A DNA stretch of 64,000 bases from UBA5314 sp035560815 (GCA_035560815.1 DATMYR010000055.1:11284-75283), one strand, 5' to 3'; numbered from the stretch's first letter, positions 1 to 8,709 are shown. The notes: generated from the letters alone by a model not told the origin. Made by a program: numbers and translations.

Positions 1-176
1 CTTTATCTATTTTAGGACGGTCTTTGAACCGCCTTAAATGATTAAAGAGTTCCATCTTAAACGAAGGGAGGGCAGTATTGGACAAGTTTAGCGAATGCTC
101 ATGGAGAAAAAAGCGGGGTTAGAGGTCATAAAGTATTCATTTGTCATCATTAAGAGAATTAAGGGGGATTAGAAAA

Positions 177-1382
177 ATGAGTATAAAAGAAGTTGTTATG
201 GTAGGTGCTTGTAGAACTGCTATTGGTAGATTCATGGGAAGTTTAAAAGACGTGCCTGCAAAGGAGTTAGCAATTACTGTAGGTAAAGCTGCTATTGAAA
301 GAGCTGGAATTCCAGCAGATATTATTGATGAAATTTGTATGGGGCAGGTATATCCTCATATGTCAGGGTCCCTACCAGCACGGCAAGTTGGAATGGCTTG
401 TGGCCTCCCAATTAGAAGTGCTGCAGTAAACGTAAACCAGAACTGTACTTCTGCAATGAGGGCTCTGGAAATAGCCGCTCAAAACATTATGCTGGGCAAA
501 ACTGATATCGGCCTTGTCATTGGTGTAGAAAGTATGACAAATGCGCCATATATGATTCCCAAGGCCAGAATGGGCTATCGCATGGGTCCCGGGCAAATCG
601 AAGATGCCATGTTGTTTGATGGATTGGTAGACCAACTGGTTCCTGGTCATATGGGATTAACCGCTGAAAACTGTGCAGAGCTTTATGGTATTACCCGGGA
701 AGAATGCGATGAATTAGCACTAATAAGCCATAAACGTGCGACCGCCGCAGTCCAAGATGGCACATTTAAACGGGAAATCGTACCCGTTGAGTTAAAAAGC
801 AAAAAAGGCAGCAAGTTTTATGAAACCGATGAACATATGATTCCCGATGCCAGTGTAGAATCAATGGCCAAATTGCCTTCAGCCTTCAAGAAAGGTGGCG
901 TGGTTACCGCTGCGAATGCTTCTGGAATTAATGATGGTGCCGCCGCTGCCGTGCTGATGTCCAAGGATAAAGCTCTGGAACTAGGGCTTAAACCACTAAT
1001 GAAATTAATAAACATCTGTGGCGAGGGTGTTGATGCAAAGGTCATGGGATTAGGTCCAGCAGTAGCCATTCCCAAGTGTCTGAAACAGGCGGATATGAAA
1101 TTTGACGATGTAGATTACTGGGAAATCAACGAAGCCTTTGCTGCTCAATGGTTGGGTGTGGGCAGAAAGTTGAAAGCGGATTTTGGAATAGAACTTGATA
1201 TGGACAAGGTAAACCATAACGGTTCTGGTATTGCCCTCGGGCATCCAGTTGGATGCACTGGACTGCGTATTATTGTAAGCCTGTATTACGAATTAGAAAG
1301 ACTGGGATTAACAGTGGGAGGAGCGTCTCTCTGCGTGGGCGGCGGCCCGGCGATGGCTTCTTTATGGACAAGAAATATATAA
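177..1382 (+). CDS. thl: Acetyl-CoA acetyltransferase (thiolase)
   Basis: Thiolase that interconverts two acetyl-CoA and acetoacetyl-CoA; in butyrate oxidation it would run in the cleavage direction. The length of 401 residues is normal for the family. The catalytic residues are visible: nucleophile Cys90 in NCTSAMRA, His356 in GHPVGCTG and Cys386 in LCVGGGPA. I chose the ATG at 177 over an in-frame codon at 141 because AAGGGGGA sits 8 bases upstream and the protein then begins MSIKEVVMVG, as thiolases do. A CoA-transferase and a 3-hydroxyacyl-CoA dehydrogenase follow on the same strand, so the three look like one C4 beta-oxidation unit. Whether the cell uses it for degradation or synthesis cannot be read from the sequence. 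Confidence 0.95.
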   Translation: MSIKEVVMVGACRTAIGRFMGSLKDVPAKELAITVGKAAIERAGIPADIIDEICMGQVYPHMSGSLPARQVGMACGLPIRSAAVNVNQNCTSAMRALEIAAQNIMLGKTDIGLVIGVESMTNAPYMIPKARMGYRMGPGQIEDAMLFDGLVDQLVPGHMGLTAENCAELYGITREECDELALISHKRATAAVQDGTFKREIVPVELKSKKGSKFYETDEHMIPDASVESMAKLPSAFKKGGVVTAANASGINDGAAAAVLMSKDKALELGLKPLMKLINICGEGVDAKVMGLGPAVAIPKCLKQADMKFDDVDYWEINEAFAAQWLGVGRKLKADFGIELDMDKVNHNGSGIALGHPVGCTGLRIIVSLYYELERLGLTVGGASLCVGGGPAMASLWTRNI

Positions 1383-1412
1383 TAGTAAAAAACTGCGGAG
1401 GGGGAGTTGTTC

Positions 1413-2756
1413 ATGAGTTATATGGAGGAATATAAACAGAAGCTGATCACCGCGGATGAAGGTGCGCAAAAGGTGAAATCTGGGGATTGGGTTCAGTATG
1501 GCGAATTTGTCATGCAGCCGAAAGAACTGGATGCAGCCCTGGCCAAACGGGTCAGCGAATTGAAAAATGTTAAAATCCGGGGGACGACCATTACCATGGT
1601 ACCTGAAATTGTGAAAGCGGACTCCAATCGCGAGCATTTCGTTTTGAATGATTGGCATTTTTCCGGAGCTTCCCGGCAGCTTCATTCCAAGAATTTATGC
1701 AATTATATTCCACTGCTCTATCACGAAGGCCCTTCCCTGGTCCGGAATTTCCAGGACATTGATGTGGCATTTATTCCGGTGGCCCCTATGGATAAATACG
1801 GCTGCTTCAATGTGGGAACTTCCAACTCTATGACTTCCGGTCAGGTTGATAAAGCCAAGATCGTCATCGTTGAAGTGAATACATCCGTCCCCATCTGCCT
1901 GGGGGGGAACCGTGAATCCATACACTTGTCCGATATCGATTTCATCGTAGAAAGCCAGAGTAATCCGCCCCTGGTAAATCTGCCGGTGCTGCCCATCAGC
2001 GATATCGACCGCCAGATAGCCAGTATAATTATGGAGCAGATGGAGGATCGCTGCTGTCTGCAACTGGGAATCGGTGGTATGCCCAATGCGGTAGGAGCTA
2101 TGATCGCCGAATCCGATATCAAGGATCTGGGGGTTCATACGGAAATGCTGGTGGATTCCTTCGTAGATATGTACAATGCAGGACGCATCACCAATAAATA
2201 CAAACAGCTGGATCCCGGGAAAATGGTCTGGACCTTCGCAATGGGTACAGATAAACTGTATAACTTCCTGGACAATAATCCTCTATGCGCCAGCTATCCG
2301 GTCAGCTACACCAACGATCCCTTTGTCATCGCCCAGAATGACAATATGTTCTGCATCAATAATGCCATTGAGATCGACCTTTTCGGCCAGGTGGCTTCTG
2401 AAACTGCCGGCTACCGCCACATTTCTGGAACGGGTGGACAGCTGGACTTTATCTTTGGTTCCTACAGGTCTAAAGGCGGCAAAGGTTTTATCTGCATGAC
2501 CTCCACTACCACACTGAAGGATGGCACACTGGTATCAAGAATTCGGCCCACTCTCTCTCCGGGGACTATTGTAACCGTGCCCCGTACCATTACTTCCTAT
2601 GTAGTCACCGAGTACGGGATTGTGAACCTGAAAGGCAAGTCAACATGGGAACGGGCCGAGGATTTAATCAGCATTGCGCATCCCGACCTGCGGGATGATC
2701 TGGTGAAAGAAGCGGAGAAAATGAATATCTGGTGCCGTAGCAGCCGGCTTGAGTAA
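1413..2756 (+). CDS. Acetyl-CoA hydrolase/transferase family CoA-transferase (butyryl- or 4-hydroxybutyrate-type)
   Basis: Family I-like CoA-transferase of 447 residues, expected to move CoA between acyl-CoA and a free acid such as acetate or butyrate. The segment GVHTEM places a glutamate at about residue 244, where 4-hydroxybutyrate and butyryl-CoA:acetate CoA-transferases carry the Glu that forms the CoA thioester intermediate. The C-terminal GTGGQLDFIFG glycine-rich loop is also typical. The ATG at 1413 has a strong GGAGGGGGAG six bases upstream; a TTG two codons earlier lies inside that site and is unlikely. It sits 30 bases after the thiolase, which supports a role in activating or releasing a short-chain fatty acid. 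The exact acid specificity is not resolvable here. Confidence 0.88.
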   Translation: MSYMEEYKQKLITADEGAQKVKSGDWVQYGEFVMQPKELDAALAKRVSELKNVKIRGTTITMVPEIVKADSNREHFVLNDWHFSGASRQLHSKNLCNYIPLLYHEGPSLVRNFQDIDVAFIPVAPMDKYGCFNVGTSNSMTSGQVDKAKIVIVEVNTSVPICLGGNRESIHLSDIDFIVESQSNPPLVNLPVLPISDIDRQIASIIMEQMEDRCCLQLGIGGMPNAVGAMIAESDIKDLGVHTEMLVDSFVDMYNAGRITNKYKQLDPGKMVWTFAMGTDKLYNFLDNNPLCASYPVSYTNDPFVIAQNDNMFCINNAIEIDLFGQVASETAGYRHISGTGGQLDFIFGSYRSKGGKGFICMTSTTTLKDGTLVSRIRPTLSPGTIVTVPRTITSYVVTEYGIVNLKGKSTWERAEDLISIAHPDLRDDLVKEAEKMNIWCRSSRLE

Positions 2757-2807
2757 ACCAAACCTCCACAATAGAGCATAGAAGACTATTTTTCATTTAA
2801 CTGGAAC

Positions 2808-2841
2808 AGGGGGACATTCCTGCTCAGAAGGTTTGTCCCCC
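2808..2841. repeat. GGGGGACA intergenic palindrome
   Basis: GGGGGACA and TGTCCCCC pair across a 17-base centre between the CoA-transferase and hbd. No T-run follows, so it is a poor terminator. The GGGGAC core recurs in three other intergenic palindromes of the window (near 22480, 23198 and 45933), so it may belong to one repeat family. Confidence 0.55.
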
Positions 2842-2866
2842 GACCATATAAGGAGGGTTAATGATA

Positions 2867-3709
2867 ATGGAAATAAACAAGATTGCGGTGCTGGGCGCCG
2901 GTACCATGGGTACAGGCATTGTATGGGCTTTTGCCGCTGCTGGCAAAGAGGTCATCGTCTTTGACATCTATCAGGAAATCGTGGATCGTTGTATCGCCAA
3001 TGTAAAAAAGGGTGTGGCCAAGCAGGAAGAAAAGGGAAAGGTTCCGGCCGGCACCGCTGATGGGTTAAAAATCACCGGTACTGCCAAGCTGGAAGATATT
3101 GCAGGCTGTGATTTTGTTTTAGAAACAGTTCTGGAGAAAATGGCCATAAAGAAAGATGTATACGGAAAACTATCCGCCATTCTAGGGGATGAAATTATCG
3201 TAGCCACTAACACTTCGGCCCTGCCCATAACCGAAATCGCCACCGCTTACAAGAATCCTGACAAAGTTGTTGGAATGCATTTCTTCAACCCGGCTCAGGT
3301 GATGCAGCTCATTGAAGTCATCGCTGCTGCCCAGACTTCTCAGGAAACGGTGAACACGGTATTCGCATTGTCCCAGGCTATCGGAAAAAAACCGATCCAG
3401 GTTAAAGAAGGTCCCGGCTTTGTAGTCAACAGAATCCTGGTCCCGGCCATCAATGAAGGAGCCTTCATTCTTTATGAAGGGCTAGCCAGTGTTGCCGACA
3501 TTGATACAGCTATGAAACTAGGAGCCGGCTGGCCCATGGGCCCCCTGGCCCTTGCTGATCTAGTAGGAATAGACATTGCTTTGGAGGTTTGCAATACCCT
3601 TTATGAAGAAACCGGTGATCCCAAGTACCGGCCTGCTGCACCCTTAAAACAGTATGTTCGGGCCGGCTGGTTGGGCATGAAGACCAAAAAAGGCTTCTAT
3701 AACTATTAG
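2867..3709 (+). CDS. hbd: 3-hydroxybutyryl-CoA dehydrogenase
   Basis: NAD(P)-dependent dehydrogenase that interconverts (S)-3-hydroxybutyryl-CoA and acetoacetyl-CoA. The 280 residues match the family length (about 280). The N-terminal Rossmann fold shows GAGTMGTGI; the catalytic His is in GMHFFNPAQVM, with the conserved glutamate in QLIEVI and the GPGFVVNR segment behind it. The C-terminal helical dimer domain ends in GMKTKKGFYNY. Two ATGs are possible; the second (2867) is 9 bases from AGGAGGG, while the first (2861) is only 3 bases away, so 2867 is used. It completes the beta-oxidation set with the two genes upstream. No crotonase gene is present in the window. Confidence 0.95.
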   Translation: MEINKIAVLGAGTMGTGIVWAFAAAGKEVIVFDIYQEIVDRCIANVKKGVAKQEEKGKVPAGTADGLKITGTAKLEDIAGCDFVLETVLEKMAIKKDVYGKLSAILGDEIIVATNTSALPITEIATAYKNPDKVVGMHFFNPAQVMQLIEVIAAAQTSQETVNTVFALSQAIGKKPIQVKEGPGFVVNRILVPAINEGAFILYEGLASVADIDTAMKLGAGWPMGPLALADLVGIDIALEVCNTLYEETGDPKYRPAAPLKQYVRAGWLGMKTKKGFYNY

Positions 3710-3811
3710 AAAAGGAAGGTTGAGATTAAACTGAGGATCCGACTGGTCAACGCAAGTGAAATTGTATTTGATAATGTTTTCGTTCCCAGGGAAAACCGTC
3801 TGATGGTTTAG
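3710..3811 (+). pseudogene. Relic of an acyl-CoA dehydrogenase, directly after hbd
   Basis: The bases straight after the hbd stop codon stay open in the same frame for 33 codons. They encode a stretch with SEIVFDNVFVPREN, which matches the conserved beta-domain segment of acyl-CoA dehydrogenases (E-x-x-F-x-x-V-x-V-P-x-E-N). Nothing else of such an enzyme is present: no start, no FAD-binding region, and a stop follows at once. In related fatty-acid oxidisers a butyryl-CoA dehydrogenase gene is a usual neighbour of thl and hbd, so this is probably the remnant of a deleted one. The flavin-dependent HpaB / 4-hydroxybutyryl-CoA dehydratase family has a similar motif and is the alternative source. 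Confidence 0.6.
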
Positions 3812-3842
3812 ATAGTAACCCCCTGTATATAAATATATCTTT

Positions 3843-3877
3843 TGTGCGGTAGGTTTTGCCCTACCGCACATTTTTTA
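3843..3877 (+). terminator. Rho-independent terminator after hbd
   Basis: A perfect 11-bp stem (TGTGCGGTAGG with its complement) around a 6-base loop is followed by TTTTTT. It closes the thl / CoA-transferase / hbd unit, downstream of the acyl-CoA dehydrogenase relic. Confidence 0.88.
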
Positions 3878-3993
3878 AAATGTTTGAGAAACTCGCACTG
3901 ATGTGAAATCAATCATGGGGAAGGGGAGACTTTTCTCTTTGAGCCTCTGCTATCGGCCATGACAGGCAAGCCGGGTTGATAAAACGAGCAACA

Positions 3994-4021
3994 AAATAAA
4001 AAAACCGCTAACTTTAGCGGA
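3994..4021 (-). terminator. Terminator of the minus-strand orphan gene
   Basis: CCGCTAA and TTAGCGG form a tight hairpin (4005-4020). Read on the minus strand it is followed by TTTTTTATTTT. It lies about 60 bases after the stop codon of the minus-strand gene at 4079-4510. Confidence 0.75.
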
Positions 4022-4078
4022 TTTTGCTTCAATAAATTGCAGTCCATCCAGCCTCGGGGCAAAAGACAGTGATTCGAG

Positions 4079-4510
4079 TTAAACGGCCATTGTTTCGGGG
4101 AGAAATCTTGCACACCAGAATTCCATCATTTGCTGCAGAGTCGACCAGTTTGTACCGCATAGCCCGATGGGGGTCCATGAAGGGAAAAGCGTGCCTTTTA
4201 CATAGTTGAGGACTAATGGCGTCTTGAAAAATTTGCGCCACTGTTCCGACCATATCCCGCCATTCAAGAATACTTCAACTATTGTATCCCAGTAATCATC
4301 GGGAGCTATATTTTGCTCCTTTACATAACGCTTATAAGCCGTCCGCAAGACGGCCGCATAGTATGCTGATGTCGCCACAACTGTCCGGGCATCTTCTTCA
4401 CTCAAGGACCCGCCTGATAAATACCGGAGTTTGGCTTCAGTGAAATCCTCATATCCGCCGGGAGGCATCAAATATTGAGAAAAGTAATCATAGATATCGT
4501 GGTTGAACAC
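4079..4510 (-). CDS. Hypothetical protein, 143 aa
   Basis: I do not recognise a family. The start is a GTG at 4510 with AAAAGGAGG six bases upstream on the minus strand; the frame stays open for 47 more codons upstream, but no ribosome site supports a longer form. The protein begins MFNHDIYDYFSQYLMPPGG and is rich in aromatic residues (many Tyr, Trp and Phe). It has no signal peptide or membrane helix and no cysteine cluster. A dedicated terminator follows. The good ribosome site and terminator argue that the gene is real. It stands alone in a gene-poor patch between relic genes, which fits an acquired or lineage-specific gene. Confidence 0.6.
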   Translation of the reverse strand: MFNHDIYDYFSQYLMPPGGYEDFTEAKLRYLSGGSLSEEDARTVVATSAYYAAVLRTAYKRYVKEQNIAPDDYWDTIVEVFLNGGIWSEQWRKFFKTPLVLNYVKGTLFPSWTPIGLCGTNWSTLQQMMEFWCARFLPETMAV

Positions 4511-5056
4511 CGTGCGCCTCCTTTTCCCTGGTCCTAAATAATGATTCTTCCTTGATCCATCTGGTACAAAGGTCCCCAATATTCGCCTAATTAACAAAAA
4601 TGGGTTTAATTTCCTTACTATTAGTATCGATGAATAATGATTAAAATTCAATAGAATTTTTTAGGAAAAAGATCGGTACGGGGTGCAAAACCCATGCATG
4701 CCAAGAATACAGCATTTGTTGCCTTGACGAGAACACCAAAGCTTCCGTTACCTTTTTCTCGCGGACTTTTTCGTCCCGAATTCAGTAAAGATCCGGCAAC
4801 CTTTCATGGAGCTAGTTGGAAGCTAGACATGCAAATACATTGTTTGGAATTCGGTTGATATGACATCAAAATGAAATCATGCCTTCCTTAGCAATTCCGC
4901 AAGTCTTCTTGGTCTTTCATTATGAAGTAGTAATTAGGAGTGTAGCTGCTGCACCATTCATTAAAGCACCTCCAGAACTAGTGCCTGATTGAATAATTCG
5001 GTTAATAAGGTAAAGGCTAAGCACATAAATGATTGGAATTGATTATGGGGGTTATT
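4511..5056. other. Gene-poor stretch
   Basis: About 550 bases without a supported gene. It is AT-richer than the flanks. One short minus-strand frame (4920-5024) encodes a Gly/Ala/Ser/Thr-rich 34-residue peptide without a ribosome site. I see no tRNA, terminator or transposon end. Confidence 0.5.
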
Positions 5057-5572
5057 ATGAGCGATAAGCTATTTCTGTGGTTAACATTCATTCTTCCTTG
5101 GCTATCTCTTATCTTTATGAATCGCCGTGATATAAAACGATATATGCCTGGTGCTCTATTTACAGCAATTACTGGTGTATTAATATTCGACATAGCTGCT
5201 TCGATCAATTGGTGGTCGATTACGGAGACTGTTTTCCCTTTCTCATTCGTTTCTCCACATCTGATTGGACTTGCACCAGTTGTAACCATGTGGCTGTTAA
5301 AGTTTACTTATAGAAAATGGTGGTATTTCTTAACCGTTGATGCAATCTTTAACCTGGGTCATACTTACATTTTTATTCCATATTTAATAGCCAGAGGTAT
5401 AATGCTTTCTAATATCCCCCTATGGTACGGATTCGTACTTGCAACTATTAATGGGATCTTGCTTTATGGTTACCAAATGTGGCAGGAGGACGTCCTGGGG
5501 GAGGGTATTCATGAGATATTTTCATCAAATTTACAAACAGTTGCTAGCAAACCCCTACGCAAACCCAAGTAG
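5057..5572 (+). CDS. Small multi-pass membrane protein, CBO0543-like
   Basis: A 171-residue protein with about five hydrophobic segments (for example FLWLTFILPWLSLIF, then AITGVLIFDIAAS, PVVTMWLLKF and FVLATINGILLYGY). The opening LWLTFILPWLSLIF...IKRYMP and the following WW motif resemble the CBO0543-type membrane proteins found in Bacilli and Clostridia, whose function is unknown. ATG 5057 is preferred because GGGGGTT lies just upstream; ATGs at 5033 and 5045 are in frame and cannot be excluded. The C-terminal about 35 residues are polar and cytoplasm-like. No neighbour suggests a role. Confidence 0.6.
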   Translation: MSDKLFLWLTFILPWLSLIFMNRRDIKRYMPGALFTAITGVLIFDIAASINWWSITETVFPFSFVSPHLIGLAPVVTMWLLKFTYRKWWYFLTVDAIFNLGHTYIFIPYLIARGIMLSNIPLWYGFVLATINGILLYGYQMWQEDVLGEGIHEIFSSNLQTVASKPLRKPK

Positions 5573-5709
5573 CAAGATTGAATCAAAACCTGTATAAGAA
5601 ATAAGGGTGAGTTTATTCTAAAGTTTAACCCGAAGACTCCTTCGTCGAACAGTCATTATGTAAACCGTTAAATAAAAATTTTTATGGCGGGAACCGGTTA
5701 AGCAGCGCA

Positions 5710-6000
5710 ATGGATACCTATATCTGGGTAAATGATGGCAGCCCTAATGGATCTAGCAAAAATATTAGTGTAAATAGTAGGTCAGCAGAGCGCGGATTAA
5801 TTAAATCTGATCTTTTATCGATACCGGTAGGGACCATTACATCTGTTTATCTATATCTTCATTGCAACACAGGAGGTGAACACACTGGTACAACAGTGTA
5901 CCAGGTTACCCAGGATTGGTTGGAGTCAGAAGCGACCTGGATGTATATCAAATCCAATGTTCTCTACTTCGTACTTCTTTGCCCCCCATGTTCCATTTGA
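5710..6000 (+). pseudogene. Broken DNRLRE-domain gene fragment
   Basis: The frame encodes DTYIWVNDGSPNGSSKNISV, then RGLIKSDLLSIPVGTITSVYLYL, then TTVYQVTQDWLESEATW. This is the order seen in the N-terminal half of DNRLRE (disaggregatase-related) cell-surface repeat domains. After ATW, where the domain normally goes on with NNRP-like sequence, the frame runs into unrelated residues and stops. There is no signal peptide and no ribosome site at the ATG, and the frame is open upstream to at least 5638 without a good start. I read it as a remnant of a much larger secreted surface protein. It marks 3.7-6.0 kb as a zone of gene decay. Confidence 0.55.
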
Positions 6001-6011
6001 GCCAGCTTAAT

Positions 6012-6050
6012 TAAAAAAAACCCTCCGAATATCGGAGGGTTCTTGTTTTT
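6012..6050. terminator. Bidirectional terminator beside the tRNA cluster
   Basis: AACCCTCCGA and TCGGAGGGTT form a 10-bp stem around a 3-base loop. Eight T residues follow on the minus strand, ending the five-tRNA transcript; TTCTTGTTTTT follows on the plus strand. Confidence 0.85.
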
Positions 6051-6053
6051 AAT

Positions 6054-6129
6054 TGGTGAGCCATGAAGGACTCGAACCTTCGACACCCTGATTAAAAGTC
6101 AGGTGCTCTACCTCCTGAGCTAATGGCCC
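6054..6129 (-). tRNA. tRNA-Lys(TTT)
   Basis: Read on the minus strand it is a 76-base cloverleaf starting GGGCCATTAGCTCAG. The anticodon loop CTTTTAA has anticodon TTT, the T loop is TTCGAGT, and CCA is encoded. The acceptor stem has one G-T pair (2-71). It is the last gene of the minus-strand tRNA cluster. Confidence 0.95.
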
Positions 6130-6135
6130 ATAAAT

Positions 6136-6210
6136 TGGCTGGGGTGGCTGGATTTGAACCAACGAGTGACGGAGTCAAAGTCCGTTGCCTTACCGCTTGG
6201 CTACACCCCA
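6136..6210 (-). tRNA. tRNA-Gln(TTG)
   Basis: A 75-base minus-strand cloverleaf starting TGGGGTGTAGCCAAG. The anticodon loop CTTTGAC has anticodon TTG, and the gene ends GCCA with encoded CCA. It starts with U1 as tRNA-Gln does. It lies 6 bases upstream of tRNA-Lys in the transcript. Confidence 0.95.
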
Positions 6211-6258
6211 ACACGAAAGATATTTTGGGTATACTCGTCGGATTCGCTAGGGCTATAA

Positions 6259-6336
6259 TGGGGTGGGTGATGGGACTCGAACCCACGACCCCCAGAGCCA
6301 CAATCTGGTACTCTAACCAACTGAGCTACACCCACC
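6259..6336 (-). tRNA. tRNA-His(GTG)
   Basis: Minus-strand cloverleaf starting GGTGGGTGTAGCTCAG, anticodon GTG in the loop TTGTGGC, encoded CCA. The extra G at position -1 faces C73, the identity pair of tRNA-His. Confidence 0.95.
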
Positions 6337-6351
6337 ACAGGCATCTACACA

Positions 6352-6428
<77 letters not shown>

Positions 6429-6446
6429 AAAAATGAATCATAATAA

Positions 6447-6520
<74 letters not shown>

Positions 6521-6531
6521 CCGCAAAGTGT

Positions 6532-6560
6532 ATTATACAATTAATAAAAGGGTATTTCAA
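6532..6560 (-). promoter_or_regulatory. Sigma-A promoter of the five-tRNA operon
   Basis: On the minus strand TTGAAA (6555-6560) and TATAAT (6532-6537) are separated by exactly 17 bases. The predicted start falls just ahead of tRNA-Gly, giving the order Gly-Arg-His-Gln-Lys. Confidence 0.85.
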
Positions 6561-6704
6561 GCCGCATTCGGAAATTTCGGAATTTCTGTATCGATCGGCT
6601 TACTACAGGGAAAAACCGCAAGAAGACGCAAAATTTTGGAAATAACTCCCCTTGCCGATGGCCGCAAATCTAAAGCGCTTTCGAAAACATACCTGTAGCA
6701 ACAC

Positions 6705-8354
6705 TTACTGGTGAGTGAGAGCATCATAGAGACGGTAGCCACCGCTGATGTTTTTGACCCGATAACCCCGTTGTTTGAGAATGCGACTGGCTACGTAACT
6801 TCGCAGCCCCACCTGGCAGTAAATTAGAATTTCACGGTCTTTGGGGATTTCGTCTAGGCGGTTTCGTATTTCATCTACCGGCAGGTTATAAGCGCCCTCG
6901 GCCATGCCGCTGGTGGTCTCAGATGGGGTGCGGGCATCGATGAGAAAAGCACCCTGCTGCACCTTAACGGGCACATCCTGCCAGTATACAACTTCCACCT
7001 GATGGTCCAGGATATTCCCGGCCACATAGGCTGTCATATTCACAGGGTCTTTGGCCGAAGAGAACGGAGGAGCATATGCCAGTTCCAGCTCCTGCAAGTC
7101 AAAAACGCTGAGCCCTGACCGGATAGCTGTAGCCAGGACGTCGATGCGTTTGTCCACCCCTTCGCTGCCTACAATCTGGGCACCTAAAACCCGACCTTCT
7201 CCGGGTGTGAAAAGCAGTTTGATACACATTTGCCGGGCCCCGGGATAATAGGTGGCATGGGAGAAAGGATGTACATGGCAGGACAAGAAATCCACACCCA
7301 AACGGGTTAAATTTTTAGCATTTTGCCCGGTGGTTGCAGCCACCATATCCATGACCTTAACGATCGAGGTTCCCTGGGTTCCACGGAACTTCCTGGGCGT
7401 TCCGGCTATGTTATTGGCCACCACCCACCCCTGACGGTTGGCCGGGCCCGCCAGAGGAAGCCAGGCGGCTTCACCGCTGATCAGATCCTGCACCTGAATG
7501 GCATCACCTGCGGCATAAATGTGGGGATCCGAGGTCTGCAGGTATTCATTAACCAGAATGCCTTTGGCCCCTATCTCCAAGCCGGCTTCACGAGCCAGAT
7601 CTGTTTCAGGTCTAACCCCCATACCCATAACCACCAGGTCGGTTGTAATTAACTGGCCGTTTTCCAACCTTACCACCTGGGCCAGGTCTTCTCCTTCCAG
7701 GGCCACCACCCGGGAAACCAAATGTAAATCCACTTCTTTTTCCCGAAGGTGACGGTGCAGGAAGGCAGCCATTTCCGGATCCAGGGGTTGCATAACCTGG
7801 GAGCCGGCTTCCACCAAGTGCACCTTGAGTCCGGCAGCCTGCAGCATTTCGGCCATCTCCAGCCCGATGAAGCCACCGCCGATTACTACGGCATCCGAAG
7901 GCTGGTGAGTCTCAATATAGGCTTTGATAATATCGCTGTCCGGAACGTTTCTCACCTGAAATACATTGGGCAGGCTGATTCCCGGCAGATCGGGCATGAT
8001 GGGCGTGGAGCCCGGGCATAACACAAGATAGTCGTAGCTTTCCTGGTATTCTTCGTTTTTGACATAATCAAATACTACGACTTTATTTTCCGCTGCCAGA
8101 ATGCGTTTAACCTCCTGGCGGATGCGAACATCGATAGCGAATCGGTTTTTCATGGAACGAGGGGTCTGAACCAGTAGGCTGTTACGCTTGTTGATTACGC
8201 CACCTACAAAATAGGGGAGTCCGCAGTTGGCAAAGGAAATATATTCGCCCCGTTCAAACATAATGATTTCGGCATTTTCATCCATCCTGCGCAGACGGGC
8301 GGCAGCACTGGCCCCCGCGGCTACACCCCCGATAATTAGTACTTTTTTTCCCAT
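6705..8354 (-). CDS. CoA-disulfide reductase-like flavoprotein with C-terminal rhodanese domain
   Basis: A 549-residue FAD/NAD(P)-dependent disulfide reductase of the single-cysteine type. Residues 5-16 (VLIIGGVAAGAS) bind FAD, Cys44 in NCGLPY is the redox cysteine, VVIGGGFIGLE near residue 160 is the NAD(P) site, and IYAAGDA closes the second FAD motif. Residues from about 455 form a rhodanese domain with Cys513 in YCQVGLRS. Such fusions reduce CoA disulfide or CoA persulfide/polysulfide in the cytoplasm; which substrate applies here is not decidable. It stands alone on the minus strand. The ATG at 8354 follows GGGGCCAGG, a modest ribosome site. Confidence 0.88.
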   Translation of the reverse strand: MGKKVLIIGGVAAGASAAARLRRMDENAEIIMFERGEYISFANCGLPYFVGGVINKRNSLLVQTPRSMKNRFAIDVRIRQEVKRILAAENKVVVFDYVKNEEYQESYDYLVLCPGSTPIMPDLPGISLPNVFQVRNVPDSDIIKAYIETHQPSDAVVIGGGFIGLEMAEMLQAAGLKVHLVEAGSQVMQPLDPEMAAFLHRHLREKEVDLHLVSRVVALEGEDLAQVVRLENGQLITTDLVVMGMGVRPETDLAREAGLEIGAKGILVNEYLQTSDPHIYAAGDAIQVQDLISGEAAWLPLAGPANRQGWVVANNIAGTPRKFRGTQGTSIVKVMDMVAATTGQNAKNLTRLGVDFLSCHVHPFSHATYYPGARQMCIKLLFTPGEGRVLGAQIVGSEGVDKRIDVLATAIRSGLSVFDLQELELAYAPPFSSAKDPVNMTAYVAGNILDHQVEVVYWQDVPVKVQQGAFLIDARTPSETTSGMAEGAYNLPVDEIRNRLDEIPKDREILIYCQVGLRSYVASRILKQRGYRVKNISGGYRLYDALTHQ

Positions 8355-8709
8355 CCTGGCCCCGGTTAGAATCTGTAAAAAAACAGATCCACCCGGATTT
8401 CACCTGCCTTTCCTTTTGATTGATTCGTTCCGGGCTTGACTGGCGGGTTCTAGATGCACCAGTTCAGTCTCGTTCCAGTGCCCGGAAGCACGAAGATCAC
8501 AGGATATATCCGCCCCATGAAAAAAGAAAAATGATGGGTGCGAAAAAGAGCGGTTTCTAGGTGCTTCTTTAATCATAACATTCAGGATCAGGGGAGAAAA
8601 GCTGCCGGTTCGGGGAGTGATTATTGCTTATTGATAGGTGGCTTAAGGCAGGCTAATGAGAAAATATACCAGTAGCAAAGGGAATGCTGTTTTACCGCCA
8701 AAAAGGGAA
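8355..8709. other. Intergenic stretch without a visible feature
   Basis: About 350 bases between two minus-strand genes. I see no tRNA, no clear terminator and no coding frame that is not a shadow. It should contain the promoter of the flavoprotein gene, but no convincing -35/-10 pair stands out. Confidence 0.4.

Noticed and set aside
1..176. Hairpin near 11-40 (GGACGGT and AACCGCC) as a terminator or repeat copy
   Set aside because: The pairing is imperfect, no T-run follows, and the upstream gene is outside the window, so it cannot be judged.
1695..2138. A 147-codon minus-strand frame
   Set aside because: It is antisense to the CoA-transferase gene and shows no family motif; a codon-usage shadow.
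4920..5024. Minus-strand 34-residue Gly/Ala/Ser/Thr-rich peptide, bacteriocin-like at first sight
   Set aside because: There is no ribosome site before the GTG, and no export or modification genes are nearby. Too short to support.
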